This document shows, in pieces, positions 44,091 to 53,427 of a stretch of DNA of 64,000 nt. The translations under genes were made by a program, and so were the position numbers. Where the stretch lies: positions 1 through 64,000 of the forward strand of contig CALKBI010000001.1 of assembly GCA_937990185.1 (NCBI GenBank). The letters run 5' to 3'. The notes under the pieces are model-generated. The model was not told where the DNA came from. It worked only from the letters and a program-made list of their open reading frames with translations, and did no database searches. This DNA is from an uncultured Neomegalonema sp. (lineage in GTDB: Bacteria; Pseudomonadota; Alphaproteobacteria; Rhodobacterales; Rhodobacteraceae). Positions within the stretch are counted from its first letter, which is position 1. Each line of letters opens with the position of its first letter.

Positions 44091-45254
44091 TCATCCCGTC
44101 ACCTCAAACAATTCACGCCCGATCAGCATTCGTCGTATCTCTTGTGTGCCTGCGCCGATCTCGTAGAGTTTGGCATCGCGAAGCAGGCGGCCCGTCGGAT
44201 AGTCGTTGATATAGCCGTTGCCGCCGAGCGCTTGGATGGCTTCTAACGCACATTCGGTTGCTTTGGTTGAGGAATAAAGCAAACAGCCTGCCGCGTCTTG
44301 GCGGGTCGTTTCTCCGCGATCACACGCTGCCGCAACCGCGTAGGTATACGCCCGCGCAGAATTCATCGCGGCGTACATATCTGCGATCTTGCCTTGCATG
44401 AGTTGAAATGTGCCAATGGGACGCCCGAATTGTTCGCGCTCATGCACATAAGGCATCACCACATCCAAACACGCGGCCATGATCCCGACCGGACCGCCGG
44501 ACAAAACCACACGCTCATAGTCGAGACCGGACATCAGCACGTTGACGCCGCGTCCCTCTTCCCCAAGGACATTCTCGTAAGGGACTTCGCAATCTTCAAA
44601 TACTAACTCGCAAGTGTTCGACCCACGCATCCCCAGTTTGTCGAGCTTTTGCGCGGTGGAGAAACCGGCCATGTCCCGCTCGATGAGAAAGGCCGTCATC
44701 CCGCGTGGTCCCGCTTCGAGGTCGGTCTTTGCGTAGACGACAAGCGTTTCCGCATCGGGACCATTGGTGATCCACATCTTACTGCCGTTCAGAATATAAC
44801 GGTCATTGCGCTTTTCTGCGTGCAGCTTCATCGATACGACATCGGACCCGGCCCCCGGTTCGCTCATGGCGAGCGATCCCACATGCGCGCCGGAAATCAG
44901 CTTTGGCAGGTATTTTTCTTTTTGCGCTTGCGATCCGTTGCGCCTGATCTGGTTGACGCAAAGGTTTGAGTGCGCGCCATAACTGAGGCCCACCGAAGCC
45001 GATGCGCGGCTTATTTCTTCGACCGCAACGCAATGGGCGAGATACCCAAGACCCGCGCCGCCGAACTCTTCTTCGACCGTAATCCCATGAAGGCCGAGCG
45101 CGCCCATCTCTTCCCAAAGCTCAGACGGAAAATCGTTTGACGCATCAATGTCAGCGGCCATTGGTGCGATGCGTTCTTGCGCAAATTTATGCACCATCTC
45201 ACGCAAGGCTTCGATCTCTTCGCTCAAGGCGAAATTCATGCTGGCGTGAAACAT
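44091..45254 (-). CDS. liuA: isovaleryl-CoA dehydrogenase
   Basis: 387 residues. FAD acyl-CoA dehydrogenase: [11 protein letters not shown], the WITNGPDA loop, [10 protein letters not shown] and the C-terminal [20 protein letters not shown]. Two points favour isovaleryl-CoA: the base Glu lies in [13 protein letters not shown], as in IVD, and the usual C-terminal Glu position of other family members is replaced in YEIGAGT. First step after transamination and oxidation in leucine breakdown. Upstream of liuB on the same strand. Confidence 0.93.
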   Translation of the reverse strand: MFHASMNFALSEEIEALREMVHKFAQERIAPMAADIDASNDFPSELWEEMGALGLHGITVEEEFGGAGLGYLAHCVAVEEISRASASVGLSYGAHSNLCVNQIRRNGSQAQKEKYLPKLISGAHVGSLAMSEPGAGSDVVSMKLHAEKRNDRYILNGSKMWITNGPDAETLVVYAKTDLEAGPRGMTAFLIERDMAGFSTAQKLDKLGMRGSNTCELVFEDCEVPYENVLGEEGRGVNVLMSGLDYERVVLSGGPVGIMAACLDVVMPYVHEREQFGRPIGTFQLMQGKIADMYAAMNSARAYTYAVAAACDRGETTRQDAAGCLLYSSTKATECALEAIQALGGNGYINDYPTGRLLRDAKLYEIGAGTQEIRRMLIGRELFEVTG

Positions 45255-45388
45255 GGGAACCCTCTTATCGTCGTGTCAGTGATACAGTTTGCGTAAGTGA
45301 CGTTAAAGTCAATCGGCTTGATTTTATGCATTGATACTTTGTATTTACGAGACAGAAAATTGGGTAATCAAGTTAACGGATAACCGTC

Positions 45389-46570
45389 ATGACCGAAGCC
45401 ATCGCCATCGTTTCCGCTGCGCGTACTCCCATGGGAGGGTTTCAGGGCGAGTTATCTGATGCCACTTGCCCGGAATTGGGAGCAGCCGCAATCCGTGCTG
45501 CGGTAGAGCGGGCGGGTATCGCCCCCGACGACGTTGACGAGGTGCTGATGGGCTGTGTTCTGCCCGCCGGACAAGGACAAGCCCCTGCAAGGCAAGCTGC
45601 GCTTGGTGCAGGGTTGCCTCTCGGCGTACCATGCTCGACAGTCAATAAAATGTGTGGTTCCGGCATGAAAACCACCATGATGGCGATGGATCAACTGCGC
45701 GCCGGGAATGGGTCGGTCGTTATTGCAGGCGGTATGGAGTCCATGACCAATGCGCCGTATTTGCTGCCTAAAATGCGCGGCGGCGCACGGCTGGGGCATG
45801 TCGGTGCAGTCGATCATATGTTCCTCGACGGTTTGGAAGATGCTTTTGATCAAGGGCGGCTGATGGGAACTTTCGCCGAAGATTGCGCGGAAAAGTATCA
45901 GTTCAGTCGTGCCGAACAGGATGACTATGCGCTGCGCTCTCTTGATTGCGCTTTGGCGGCACAGACTGAAGGTCGGTTTGCTGACGAGATTGCTTCGGTG
46001 ACGATCAAGACCCGTAAAGGCGAAGTCACCATCAGCGAAGATGAACAACCGCGCAATGCGCGCCCGGATAAAATCCCGACGCTCAAGCCTGCATTTAAGA
46101 AAGATGGCACAGTGACTCCCGCGAACTCATCGTCTATCTCAGATGGTGCTGCGGCTCTTGTGTTGATGCGCGAAAGTGATGCGAAAGCAAAAGGATTGAC
46201 GATCCGGGGGCGTTTGCTCGCGCATGGCTCTCATGCTCAGGAACCCGGTTGGTTCACCACTGCGCCTGTTCCCGCGATGCAGACTGTTCTGTCCCGTATG
46301 GGCTGGTCGCTCGATGACGTTGATTTGTGGGAAGTGAACGAGGCCTTCGCTGTTGTTCCTATGGCTGCCGAGCGCGAGGTTGGCATTCCACGGGATCGGC
46401 TCAATGTGAATGGCGGCGCTTGCGCGTTAGGCCATCCTATTGGTGCATCGGGTGCGCGGATTATTGTAACCTTGCTTCATGCGTTAGAGAAATCGGGCGG
46501 AAAGCGTGGTATCGCATCGCTTTGTATCGGAGGCGGTGAGGGAACCGCTGTTGCATTGGAGATTGACTGA
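45389..46570 (+). CDS. acetyl-CoA acetyltransferase (thiolase)
   Basis: 393 residues. Acyl-enzyme Cys89 in NKMCGSGMK, GGMESMTNAPY, NEAFAVVP (His region), GGACALGHPIGASGARI and the second Cys in CIGGGEG. Biosynthetic-type thiolase, expected to split or form acetoacetyl-CoA. Its neighbours (isovaleryl-CoA dehydrogenase divergent, HMG-CoA lyase further on) fit use at the end of leucine breakdown, where acetoacetate arises. The rhodanese gene starts at its stop. Confidence 0.94.
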   Translation: MTEAIAIVSAARTPMGGFQGELSDATCPELGAAAIRAAVERAGIAPDDVDEVLMGCVLPAGQGQAPARQAALGAGLPLGVPCSTVNKMCGSGMKTTMMAMDQLRAGNGSVVIAGGMESMTNAPYLLPKMRGGARLGHVGAVDHMFLDGLEDAFDQGRLMGTFAEDCAEKYQFSRAEQDDYALRSLDCALAAQTEGRFADEIASVTIKTRKGEVTISEDEQPRNARPDKIPTLKPAFKKDGTVTPANSSSISDGAAALVLMRESDAKAKGLTIRGRLLAHGSHAQEPGWFTTAPVPAMQTVLSRMGWSLDDVDLWEVNEAFAVVPMAAEREVGIPRDRLNVNGGACALGHPIGASGARIIVTLLHALEKSGGKRGIASLCIGGGEGTAVALEID

Positions 46571-46954
46571 ATGAAGCACGTTAAAGACATGGTGGCAGAG
46601 GCTAATGCCGAACTTGAATGCCTCACAGCAGAAGAAGCGATGGCGCTGCATGGGAATGACGATGTTCTCTTCGTTGATCTGCGTGATCCGCGTGAGCTGA
46701 CCCGTGAGGGGATGGTCCCCGGTGCGTTTAGCTGTACGCGCGGGATGCTTGAATTCTGGATTGATCCGGAAAGCCCCTATGCCAAGGAGCAGTTTCAAGG
46801 TGACAAAAAATATGTCTTCTATTGCGCCTCCGGTTGGCGGTCGGCACTGTCGGCGAAAACGGCACAGGATATGGGACTTGAGAATGTCAGCCATATCGTC
46901 AGCGGTTTCGGCGGCTGGAAAAAAGCTGGCGGCGCGGTCGAAGAAAAAAGCTGA
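46571..46954 (+). CDS. rhodanese-like domain protein
   Basis: 127 residues, one rhodanese domain: FVDLRDPRELTREGMVPGA, FWIDPESPY, and the active loop YCASGWRSALSAKTA with the catalytic Cys in C-A-S-G-W-R-S, then GFGGWKKAGG. It starts at the first base after the thiolase stop (TGAATG), so it is coupled. Single-domain thiosulfate/persulfide transferase; physiological acceptor unknown. Convergent with the Mth938-type gene. Confidence 0.9.
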   Translation: MKHVKDMVAEANAELECLTAEEAMALHGNDDVLFVDLRDPRELTREGMVPGAFSCTRGMLEFWIDPESPYAKEQFQGDKKYVFYCASGWRSALSAKTAQDMGLENVSHIVSGFGGWKKAGGAVEEKS

Positions 46955-46958
46955 TTTT

Positions 46959-47336
46959 TTAAACTACCATCAAGGCCGCACCAACGCGCCGTCCTTCGCC
47001 AAGTAAGACGTTGAAGGTTCGTGCTGCCGCTGGTGTGGCCATTGGCTCTACACCGATATTGCGTTCATCGAAAAAGGCTTGAACATCGGGCGCAATCATT
47101 CTTTGGTCAGGCCCAAGGCCCATGAGGATGACATCCAAGCCGGTGATGTGTTCGTTTAATGCTTCGGCTTCCGCGCGTGTTGGACCGCCCGGAATAACTG
47201 TCCAAGGCGTCATGCGTTCGCTGGTGACAAAGACCGCACCGTCAATCCAATGTCCCCCGATGCGAAAACCGCCCGGCCCATACCCATCAATGGCGGTCGG
47301 GGCATCGAAATGAACTTCACGCAGTTCAATCGCCAT
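46959..47336 (-). CDS. Mth938-like (DUF498) domain protein
   Basis: 125 residues from ATG 47336 behind TTGGAGAAC. Features: DAPTAIDGYGPGGFRIGG, GAVFVTSERMTPW, VILMGLGPDQRMI, GVEPMATPAAARTFNVLLGEGRRVGAALM. This is the Mth938/AAMDC fold, bacterial relatives of the mitochondrial complex I factor NDUFAF3. In alphaproteobacteria it is usually next to secDF/yajC, as here (secDF starts 170 bases upstream). Function in bacteria is not established. Confidence 0.88.
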   Translation of the reverse strand: MAIELREVHFDAPTAIDGYGPGGFRIGGHWIDGAVFVTSERMTPWTVIPGGPTRAEAEALNEHITGLDVILMGLGPDQRMIAPDVQAFFDERNIGVEPMATPAAARTFNVLLGEGRRVGAALMVV

Positions 47337-47505
47337 GGCTTGTTCTCCAAAAAAATTCGGCCCCGAGCGGTAACCCGGAGCCGATATTAAATCAAAAGAT
47401 CTCGTATCGTGATTTAACGCACATTGCGTTAAAGTTGAATCGAAAGCCATGCCAAGAGTGCATGCCTTTCGATCCGTTGGTATCTCAATGTAAATGCAAA
47501 GTGCT

Positions 47506-50097
47506 TTAAGGCGCGTCAGGCTCTCCGAACGTCACGCCCGCCGGACCTTCGCCCGTCACTTTCGACCAATCCCGCTTCACGCCGAGATATTCGAGAATTG
47601 GTGACGCAACGAAAATCGACGAATATGTACCGACCAAGACACCCCAGATCATCGCAAATGTGAAGCCTTGCATCACAGGGCCGCCGAGGATGTAGAGCGC
47701 GAACAACGCCAACAAAGTCGTCAGCGATGTCATTAAGGTCCGCGACAAGGTTTCGTTGAGCGACAGGTCGATCAACTCAGGCAACAGCATCTTTTTATAT
47801 TTGCGCAAATTCTCTCTCATGCGGTCATAGACGACCACGGTATCGTTGAGCGAGTACCCGACGATGGTTAGAATCGCGGCAATAATGCTGAGGTTAAACT
47901 CGAGATTCAAGAGCGAGAACACCCCGATGGTCAATGCCACATCGTGCGTCAAGGCAACCACGGCTCCAACGGAGAACTGCCACTCAAACCGGAGCCAGAT
48001 ATAAATCAGCACTCCGGTAATCGCGAGAACAACGGCCATGATACCAGCGGTTACCAGCTCTCCGGAGACTTTAGCGCCAACGGTATCGGACGCCATAATC
48101 TTTGCGCCCTCGATCTTACTTGGGATGGCGGACTCAACCGCATTAATGGCTTCCCGGTGAATCTTGGGATCATCATCTTGCTGATTGATACGGACCACAA
48201 CAGTTGACGTCGTATCGCCCTCGATGACTTTACCGGGGTCGGAGATTTCCTGAACTTGCACATCGCCAAGATCAAGGTCGCTCAAGGCGCTTCGGAATTC
48301 TGACGGGTCAACTTGGTCCGGTGTTTCGACCATAACAATCGAGCCACCCTGAAAGTCGATACCGTAATTCAAGCCTTTTGATCCAAACAAGACGGCGGAC
48401 AACACGACTGCTGCGATTGAGCCAATCGCGGCAATCTTTTTCACTTTCATGAAGCCGACTTTTGTGCCGCTTTTGACCATCTCGAGCAGTGTGATCTTCA
48501 TCGCCTTCGGGCGTTTCCAATCATACCAGATTGACAGTAATAGGCGTGTCAGGAACACAGCGGTAAAGACCGAAGTGACGATACCGATACCCAGTGTAAC
48601 GGCGAAGCCCTTCACCGGACCGGAACCCATTGCATACAGAACCGCCGCCGCAAGTAAGGTGGTGACGTTCGCATCAATGATCGCGCTGAAGGCTTTTTCG
48701 TAACCAATCTCGATGGCCTTTAGCGGTTTTTTTCCGGACTCCAATTCTTCTCGTATTCGCTCGAAAATCAGCACATTGGCATCAACCGCCATACCAATCG
48801 TCAACACGATACCCGCGATACCCGGCAAGGTCAGCGTTGCGCCCAATCCTGATAAAGCACCGAAAATCAGCACCATATTCGCGAGCAAAGCCGCATCAGC
48901 CATCACGCCGAAGCGACCATAAATCGCGACCATAAAGATCATCACGCCGATGAAGCCAACAATACAAGCGATTGTACCCGCATGAATCGAGTCTGCACCA
49001 AGTTCCGGTCCAACCGTGCGGCTTTCTTCTTCGATTAGTTTGGCAGGCAAAGCGCCTGATGCAATTTGAATCGCAAGCTGACTGGAGCTTTCGACCGTGA
49101 AGTTACCGCTGATCTGGCCCGAACCGCCAAGGATAGGCTCGCGGATCACCGGAGCAGAAATCACTTTGTCATCGACGACAATCGCAAACAACTCGCCAAC
49201 ATTTTGCTGCGTCCAACGTCCGAAGGCTTGCGCCGCTGCTGCATTAAAACGGAACGCGACGACGGGTTCGCCGTTCTGATCGAAGCTGGGGTTGGCATCG
49301 ACGACTTGCTCGCCGCGAACCAAAGGCACCTTATCAACGAGCCAGAGGGGGCCGCCTTCAACAACATCAGGGTAAATTTCCTGACTTGGTTTTTTGATGC
49401 CTTTGACCAAATCGCCTTGACCGGAAGGTGTAACGACATGGAAATTCAGGACGGCAGCTTCATCAATAACATCCAAAATTTCCCGCGCACTGTCAGCGCC
49501 GGGAACTTGAATGAGGATACGATCCGCGCCCTGACGGGCAATCGTTGGTTCTTTGATGCCTTCGGGGTCAATACGGCGGCGCACGACTTCTAAGGCTTGG
49601 ATAATGGTGCGGTCTGACAGTTCGACCTTGGCTTGTTCGGTCATCTGAAGGCGGAAAGCCTGCTTTGCCTCGTCAAGCGTGATTTCAAGATCGTTGCTGT
49701 TGATTCCTGTGATTGCACCGCTTTGCAGAGGTTGAGGCAATTCGTTTAATGCGACACGCGCGCGCTCGATATCCGCTGCATCCCTGATACGGATGGTAAC
49801 GGAGTCTTGTTTTACAACTGGTGTGCCGCGCTTAATGTTGCCGGCCTCGCGCAGAACGCGCCGAACGTCTTGTGCAAGCGTGTCCATCCGCTTTTGAAAA
49901 ACGGCATCCATCTCGGCACTAACGAGAACATGAGCGCCCCCTTGTAGATCGAGGCCAAGGCGGATTTGTTCGCTGGGCGCCCACGATGGCAGTGAATTCC
50001 GTGTGCTTTGGTCGAGAAAGTTTGGAAGCGCGAGGATAAAGCCGAACAAAACTGTTAGCAGAATCATCGCCTTCTTCACTGGAGAAAAGTGAAGCAT
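47506..50097 (-). CDS. secDF: fused protein translocase subunits SecD and SecF
   Basis: 863 residues, both RND subunits in one chain. SecD half: N-terminal span, LGLDLQGGAHVLVSAEMD, a large periplasmic P1 domain, and the five-span bundle with GMAVDANVLIFERIREEL. SecF half from about residue 560: LNYGIDFQGGSIVMVE and the bundle with VGYSLNDTVVVYDRMREN. It uses proton force to finish Sec export. The order yajC, small exported protein, secDF, Mth938 on one strand looks like one transcription unit. Confidence 0.96.
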   Translation of the reverse strand: MLHFSPVKKAMILLTVLFGFILALPNFLDQSTRNSLPSWAPSEQIRLGLDLQGGAHVLVSAEMDAVFQKRMDTLAQDVRRVLREAGNIKRGTPVVKQDSVTIRIRDAADIERARVALNELPQPLQSGAITGINSNDLEITLDEAKQAFRLQMTEQAKVELSDRTIIQALEVVRRRIDPEGIKEPTIARQGADRILIQVPGADSAREILDVIDEAAVLNFHVVTPSGQGDLVKGIKKPSQEIYPDVVEGGPLWLVDKVPLVRGEQVVDANPSFDQNGEPVVAFRFNAAAAQAFGRWTQQNVGELFAIVVDDKVISAPVIREPILGGSGQISGNFTVESSSQLAIQIASGALPAKLIEEESRTVGPELGADSIHAGTIACIVGFIGVMIFMVAIYGRFGVMADAALLANMVLIFGALSGLGATLTLPGIAGIVLTIGMAVDANVLIFERIREELESGKKPLKAIEIGYEKAFSAIIDANVTTLLAAAVLYAMGSGPVKGFAVTLGIGIVTSVFTAVFLTRLLLSIWYDWKRPKAMKITLLEMVKSGTKVGFMKVKKIAAIGSIAAVVLSAVLFGSKGLNYGIDFQGGSIVMVETPDQVDPSEFRSALSDLDLGDVQVQEISDPGKVIEGDTTSTVVVRINQQDDDPKIHREAINAVESAIPSKIEGAKIMASDTVGAKVSGELVTAGIMAVVLAITGVLIYIWLRFEWQFSVGAVVALTHDVALTIGVFSLLNLEFNLSIIAAILTIVGYSLNDTVVVYDRMRENLRKYKKMLLPELIDLSLNETLSRTLMTSLTTLLALFALYILGGPVMQGFTFAMIWGVLVGTYSSIFVASPILEYLGVKRDWSKVTGEGPAGVTFGEPDAP

Positions 50098-50193
50098 AAT
50101 ATATCTCTTTGAAACGAAAGCGCAAAAGCGCAGGGCAAATTAAGGATGACTCGCCGTCACCCCAGTTGCCTTCAAAGCAACCCGTAGATGCGG

Positions 50194-50586
50194 TTAGCCT
50201 GTTTGGGAAATCACAGGGGGCGCTCGGGTGCGAGGCCGGACGAATGCGCCCAATTTCCTGAATTGATCTGCCGATTGACTGGCTGGCAGCAACGCTCTTT
50301 TATTTTGAAGCGCAAAAGCGACTTTGGTGCGGGTTGCGTAAGAGGTGTCAAAGACACCTTTTTCGCTGACAGCAACATTACCGGAAACAATGACGGCTTC
50401 CGCAGTTACAGGAGCAGGTGAAGTTTGGCTTTTGCTGTCGTTAGAATGGAGAGTGCCGCCGTCCTGAACCTCAACAACAGAAAGCAAACCTTTCTGAGCC
50501 GCCAAAGCTTTGCCGCCACCGCATAGCGCAGCAACCGTCATTGTGATGACGGCTATAACTTTGCGTATGGCAGTAAAGCGAAGCAT
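50194..50586 (-). CDS. exported hypothetical protein between yajC and secDF
   Basis: 130 residues. Signal peptide about 1-30 (MLRFTAIRKVIAVITMTVAA then LCGGGKALA). The mature part has no motif I recognise; it contains VEVQDGGTLHSNDSKSQ and an Arg/Pro-rich end VRPRTRAPPV. Its place inside the yajC-secDF run suggests co-expression, but nothing in the sequence ties it to export. Confidence 0.5.
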   Translation of the reverse strand: MLRFTAIRKVIAVITMTVAALCGGGKALAAQKGLLSVVEVQDGGTLHSNDSKSQTSPAPVTAEAVIVSGNVAVSEKGVFDTSYATRTKVAFALQNKRALLPASQSADQFRKLGAFVRPRTRAPPVISQTG

Positions 50587-50618
50587 CGCAGTCTTTCAAA
50601 ATTTAGAGCATCTGAGCG

Positions 50619-50954
50619 CTAGTTTTTGTTGGCGGGTTCCGTTTTCGACAGGACAGCCGTCAATGTTGAACGCAATAAGGTGACTTTAACACCTGATGCG
50701 ATTTCGGCGGTGATTTCATCCGTATCGTCAGCGCCTATACCTGTGACTTTTGCGACCATTCCCCCGGCAGTGACAACGCGGTCGCCTTTTTTCACCGCAT
50801 TAATCATCGCTTGGTGCTCTTTCATCCGGCGCTGTTGCGGACGGATCAGCAGGAAATACATGATCACAAAAATCAGAATAAACGGCAGGAATTGCATCAA
50901 AGGGCTAACCTGCGGTGTACCAGCGGCCTGTGCATAGGCGGGAGTTACAAACAT
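50619..50954 (-). CDS. yajC: preprotein translocase subunit YajC
   Basis: 111 residues: one membrane span (LMQFLPFILIFVIMYFLLI), the signature RPQQRRMKEHQAMINAVKKGDRVVTAGGMVAKV and a short tail. Accessory subunit of the SecDF complex. First gene of the sec run on the minus strand. Confidence 0.95.
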   Translation of the reverse strand: MFVTPAYAQAAGTPQVSPLMQFLPFILIFVIMYFLLIRPQQRRMKEHQAMINAVKKGDRVVTAGGMVAKVTGIGADDTDEITAEIASGVKVTLLRSTLTAVLSKTEPANKN

Positions 50955-51134
50955 CTACGTTTTTTCCAAGTTTCTGGCGCAGGGTTGCGCACGATTACAA
51001 AATTTCGCTGACTATATGGGTACATGGTGCTTTTGCAACAAGTCGCTTGGACGCAAATCTGTGAAACTGTGCTTTCCTTGTTGCCTTCATCTCATCGGTG
51101 ACGCACCTGTGTTGTATTAAATAAGGAGAGAGCG

Positions 51135-52724
51135 ATGAACGGAGCCGCCGCCCTGACCGAAACCCTTCGTAATGCTGGGGTAAACACCGTATTCAGCCTG
51201 TCAGGCAATCAGATTATGCCGGTTTATGATGCAGCAATCGATTCCGGCTTGCGTATCGTGCATACGCGCCACGAGGCGGCGGCAGTTTATATGGCTGACG
51301 GTTGGGCGCAGGTGACGGGTGAGCTTGGCGTGGCATTGGTGACGGCTGCACCGGGCTTCGCGAATGCGATTTCAGCGCTCTATACGGCGCGGATGCAAGA
51401 AGTACCTGTTTTGTTTCTAAGTGGAGATTCGCCCGTCAACGGTGATGGAACAGGTACATTCCAAGAGCTTGACCAAGTTGCGATTGCCGCGCCTGTCGTT
51501 AAACATGCGGTCCGTGTGACGAGTGCCGAAACAATGGGCGAAACGATTGCAGAAGCCATTCGTATCGCAAAGTCAGGCCGCCCCGGTCCGGTCCATGTTG
51601 CGTTGCCTTTCGATGTCTTGAAAAATGATGGTGGTATTGCCGGAACAGATTTCGCCCCGGTCGTTCAGTCTTTCAACGATGCTGAAGCGGTTCTCGAAAA
51701 GCTGAATGCTGCAAAGCGTCCGCTGATTGTCACCGGGCCGACATTGACCGATAGCCGTGCCCATAGCGCACTGGAAGCGCTGCGCAACGCAACGGGCGCG
51801 CCTGTACTACCAATAGAAAGCCCTCGGGGATTGCGTGATCCGGCTTTGGGCGCTTTCCCGCTGGTGTTGAAGGAAGCTGATTTTATCTTAAGCATCGGGA
51901 AGGTTTTGGATTTTTCCGCCGGTTTTGCTCGTCCTCCTGCTTTGTCAGAAAATGTTCCTGTCATTGCCATTGATCCAGAAGCGGCGGCCCTTGAGCGTGC
52001 GGCGTTTTTATGTGGTGATCGGTTGATCAGTTCCGTTCAGGCGGATTCGGCCTCTGCAATGGCCGCATTAACGGCGGCGGCCCAACCTGTAGATCGGTCA
52101 GAATGGTCAGCGCGTGTGGAAAGCGCTCTAAACCATCGAGACTCAAATTCAGATGCCGGAGGTCGTGTTCATGCGCGCAGTGTCGGCGAAGCGATGCAGC
52201 ACATTGTCGAAACTCAGGATGATGTGATCCTGTGCATTGATGGCGGGGAATGTGGGCAATGGATGCAGTCCAGCACGAACGCGAAGACGCGCCTCATCAA
52301 CGGCCTATCCGGCGCAATCGGTGGAATATTTTGCTACGCTATTGCCGCCAAAATCGCCCGTCCCGAAGCGACTGTGATTGCGGCAATGGGTGACGGGACT
52401 GTTGGTTTCCATCTCGCGGAATTTGAAACGGCGGCGCGCGAGAAAGCAAACATTGTTGCCATTGTTTGCAATGATGCGCTTTGGAATGCCGAGCACCAAA
52501 TCCAAATTCGGGATTATGGTATTGACCGAACCTATGGCTGTGGAATTTTGCCAGACGCTCGATATGATCAAACAGCAATGGCTTTGGGATGCCATGGCGC
52601 TCATGTTGTGAATTCCGATGATATTGGTTCTGCATTGGCCGAAGCGTTAGCCGCTGGAAAACCGAGCTGTATCGATATCAGTACGGCGAGTTTGGCGGCT
52701 CCTGTTTATACGCCATTTGAGTAA
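51135..52724 (+). CDS. thiamine diphosphate-dependent enzyme, acetolactate synthase-like
   Basis: 529 residues behind AAGGAGAGAGCG. N-terminal Pyr domain with the activating Glu in TRHEAAAVYMADG, central domain, and C-terminal PP domain with the ThDP/Mg motif GDGTVGFHLAEFETAAREKANIVAIVCNDALWN. Members include acetolactate synthase, oxalyl-CoA decarboxylase and 2-hydroxyacyl-CoA lyase. It lacks ilvN nearby and is shorter than IlvB, so a catabolic lyase or decarboxylase is more likely. Substrate not assignable. Confidence 0.8.
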   Translation: MNGAAALTETLRNAGVNTVFSLSGNQIMPVYDAAIDSGLRIVHTRHEAAAVYMADGWAQVTGELGVALVTAAPGFANAISALYTARMQEVPVLFLSGDSPVNGDGTGTFQELDQVAIAAPVVKHAVRVTSAETMGETIAEAIRIAKSGRPGPVHVALPFDVLKNDGGIAGTDFAPVVQSFNDAEAVLEKLNAAKRPLIVTGPTLTDSRAHSALEALRNATGAPVLPIESPRGLRDPALGAFPLVLKEADFILSIGKVLDFSAGFARPPALSENVPVIAIDPEAAALERAAFLCGDRLISSVQADSASAMAALTAAAQPVDRSEWSARVESALNHRDSNSDAGGRVHARSVGEAMQHIVETQDDVILCIDGGECGQWMQSSTNAKTRLINGLSGAIGGIFCYAIAAKIARPEATVIAAMGDGTVGFHLAEFETAAREKANIVAIVCNDALWNAEHQIQIRDYGIDRTYGCGILPDARYDQTAMALGCHGAHVVNSDDIGSALAEALAAGKPSCIDISTASLAAPVYTPFE

Positions 52725-52834
52725 AGGCTTCTCGCAGTACTTTTGAGTTATGAGTATCGGGTTTCATGCTGCCCGTGGTGTGAAACCTGATTAATGAACC
52801 TCAGAACGCGGCCATTGGCCTCAAAAGTTGCTCG

Positions 52835-53305
52835 TTATTTAAGGTGCACTTTGTGAGCCCATGTTTTGCCGTCGCTTAATACGATGTCGGTAAACCCGAG
52901 AATTTTAGCGAGATCATACCACGTTGCCGCGAACTGAATCCCATTCTTTTTAAAGAACGGTGTTGTGCGGGCATGAGATGTAAATTGCGCCATCACGGCA
53001 CGGGCGCGAAAGAGGGTGCTGAAAACCTCATCATCCAATGCAACAACGATCAGATGTTGTGTCTCTCCGCCCTTGGCGAAAACAGCGATGCGCGGTTTGG
53101 TTGGCTTGTTGAGTTGCCCTTTTGTGATCTCGGTAATAAACGCTGTCCTGATCGCTGCGATTGCTTTTGGTGCCTTGGCGACGGTGCGGTCAAACACTTC
53201 TTCGGATGTAATTTCGGGGTAGTAATATCCTTCCCGCCGATCATCAGCAAAAGCGGTGAGCGGAAGAATTGACAGGATGACTCCAATAATGAGGTTTCTA
53301 AGCAT
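52835..53305 (-). CDS. exported hypothetical protein
   Basis: 156 residues if read from ATG 53305 (MLRNLIIGVILSILPLTAFA, a signal peptide); the frame extends upstream without a better signal. Mature part: EEVFDRTVAKAPKAIAAIRTAFITEITKGQL, then FAKGGETQHLIVVALDDEVFSTLFRARAVMAQ and SDGKTWAHKVHLK. The pattern of conserved-looking RTAF and LDDEVFSTLFRARA does not match a family I know. Convergent with the TPP enzyme and divergent from the acyl-CoA synthetase. Confidence 0.55.
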   Translation of the reverse strand: MLRNLIIGVILSILPLTAFADDRREGYYYPEITSEEVFDRTVAKAPKAIAAIRTAFITEITKGQLNKPTKPRIAVFAKGGETQHLIVVALDDEVFSTLFRARAVMAQFTSHARTTPFFKKNGIQFAATWYDLAKILGFTDIVLSDGKTWAHKVHLK

Positions 53306-53427
53306 GGCAATGACTTTCGCTTTATGATTGTCCGATGCTAGATAAGGGATAGTCGATAGCGATATGGCTTTCACGCATTTGTGTCATGCGGTGTTTATAA
53401 CGAAACATTCTCTCAGAGGGACGCCAT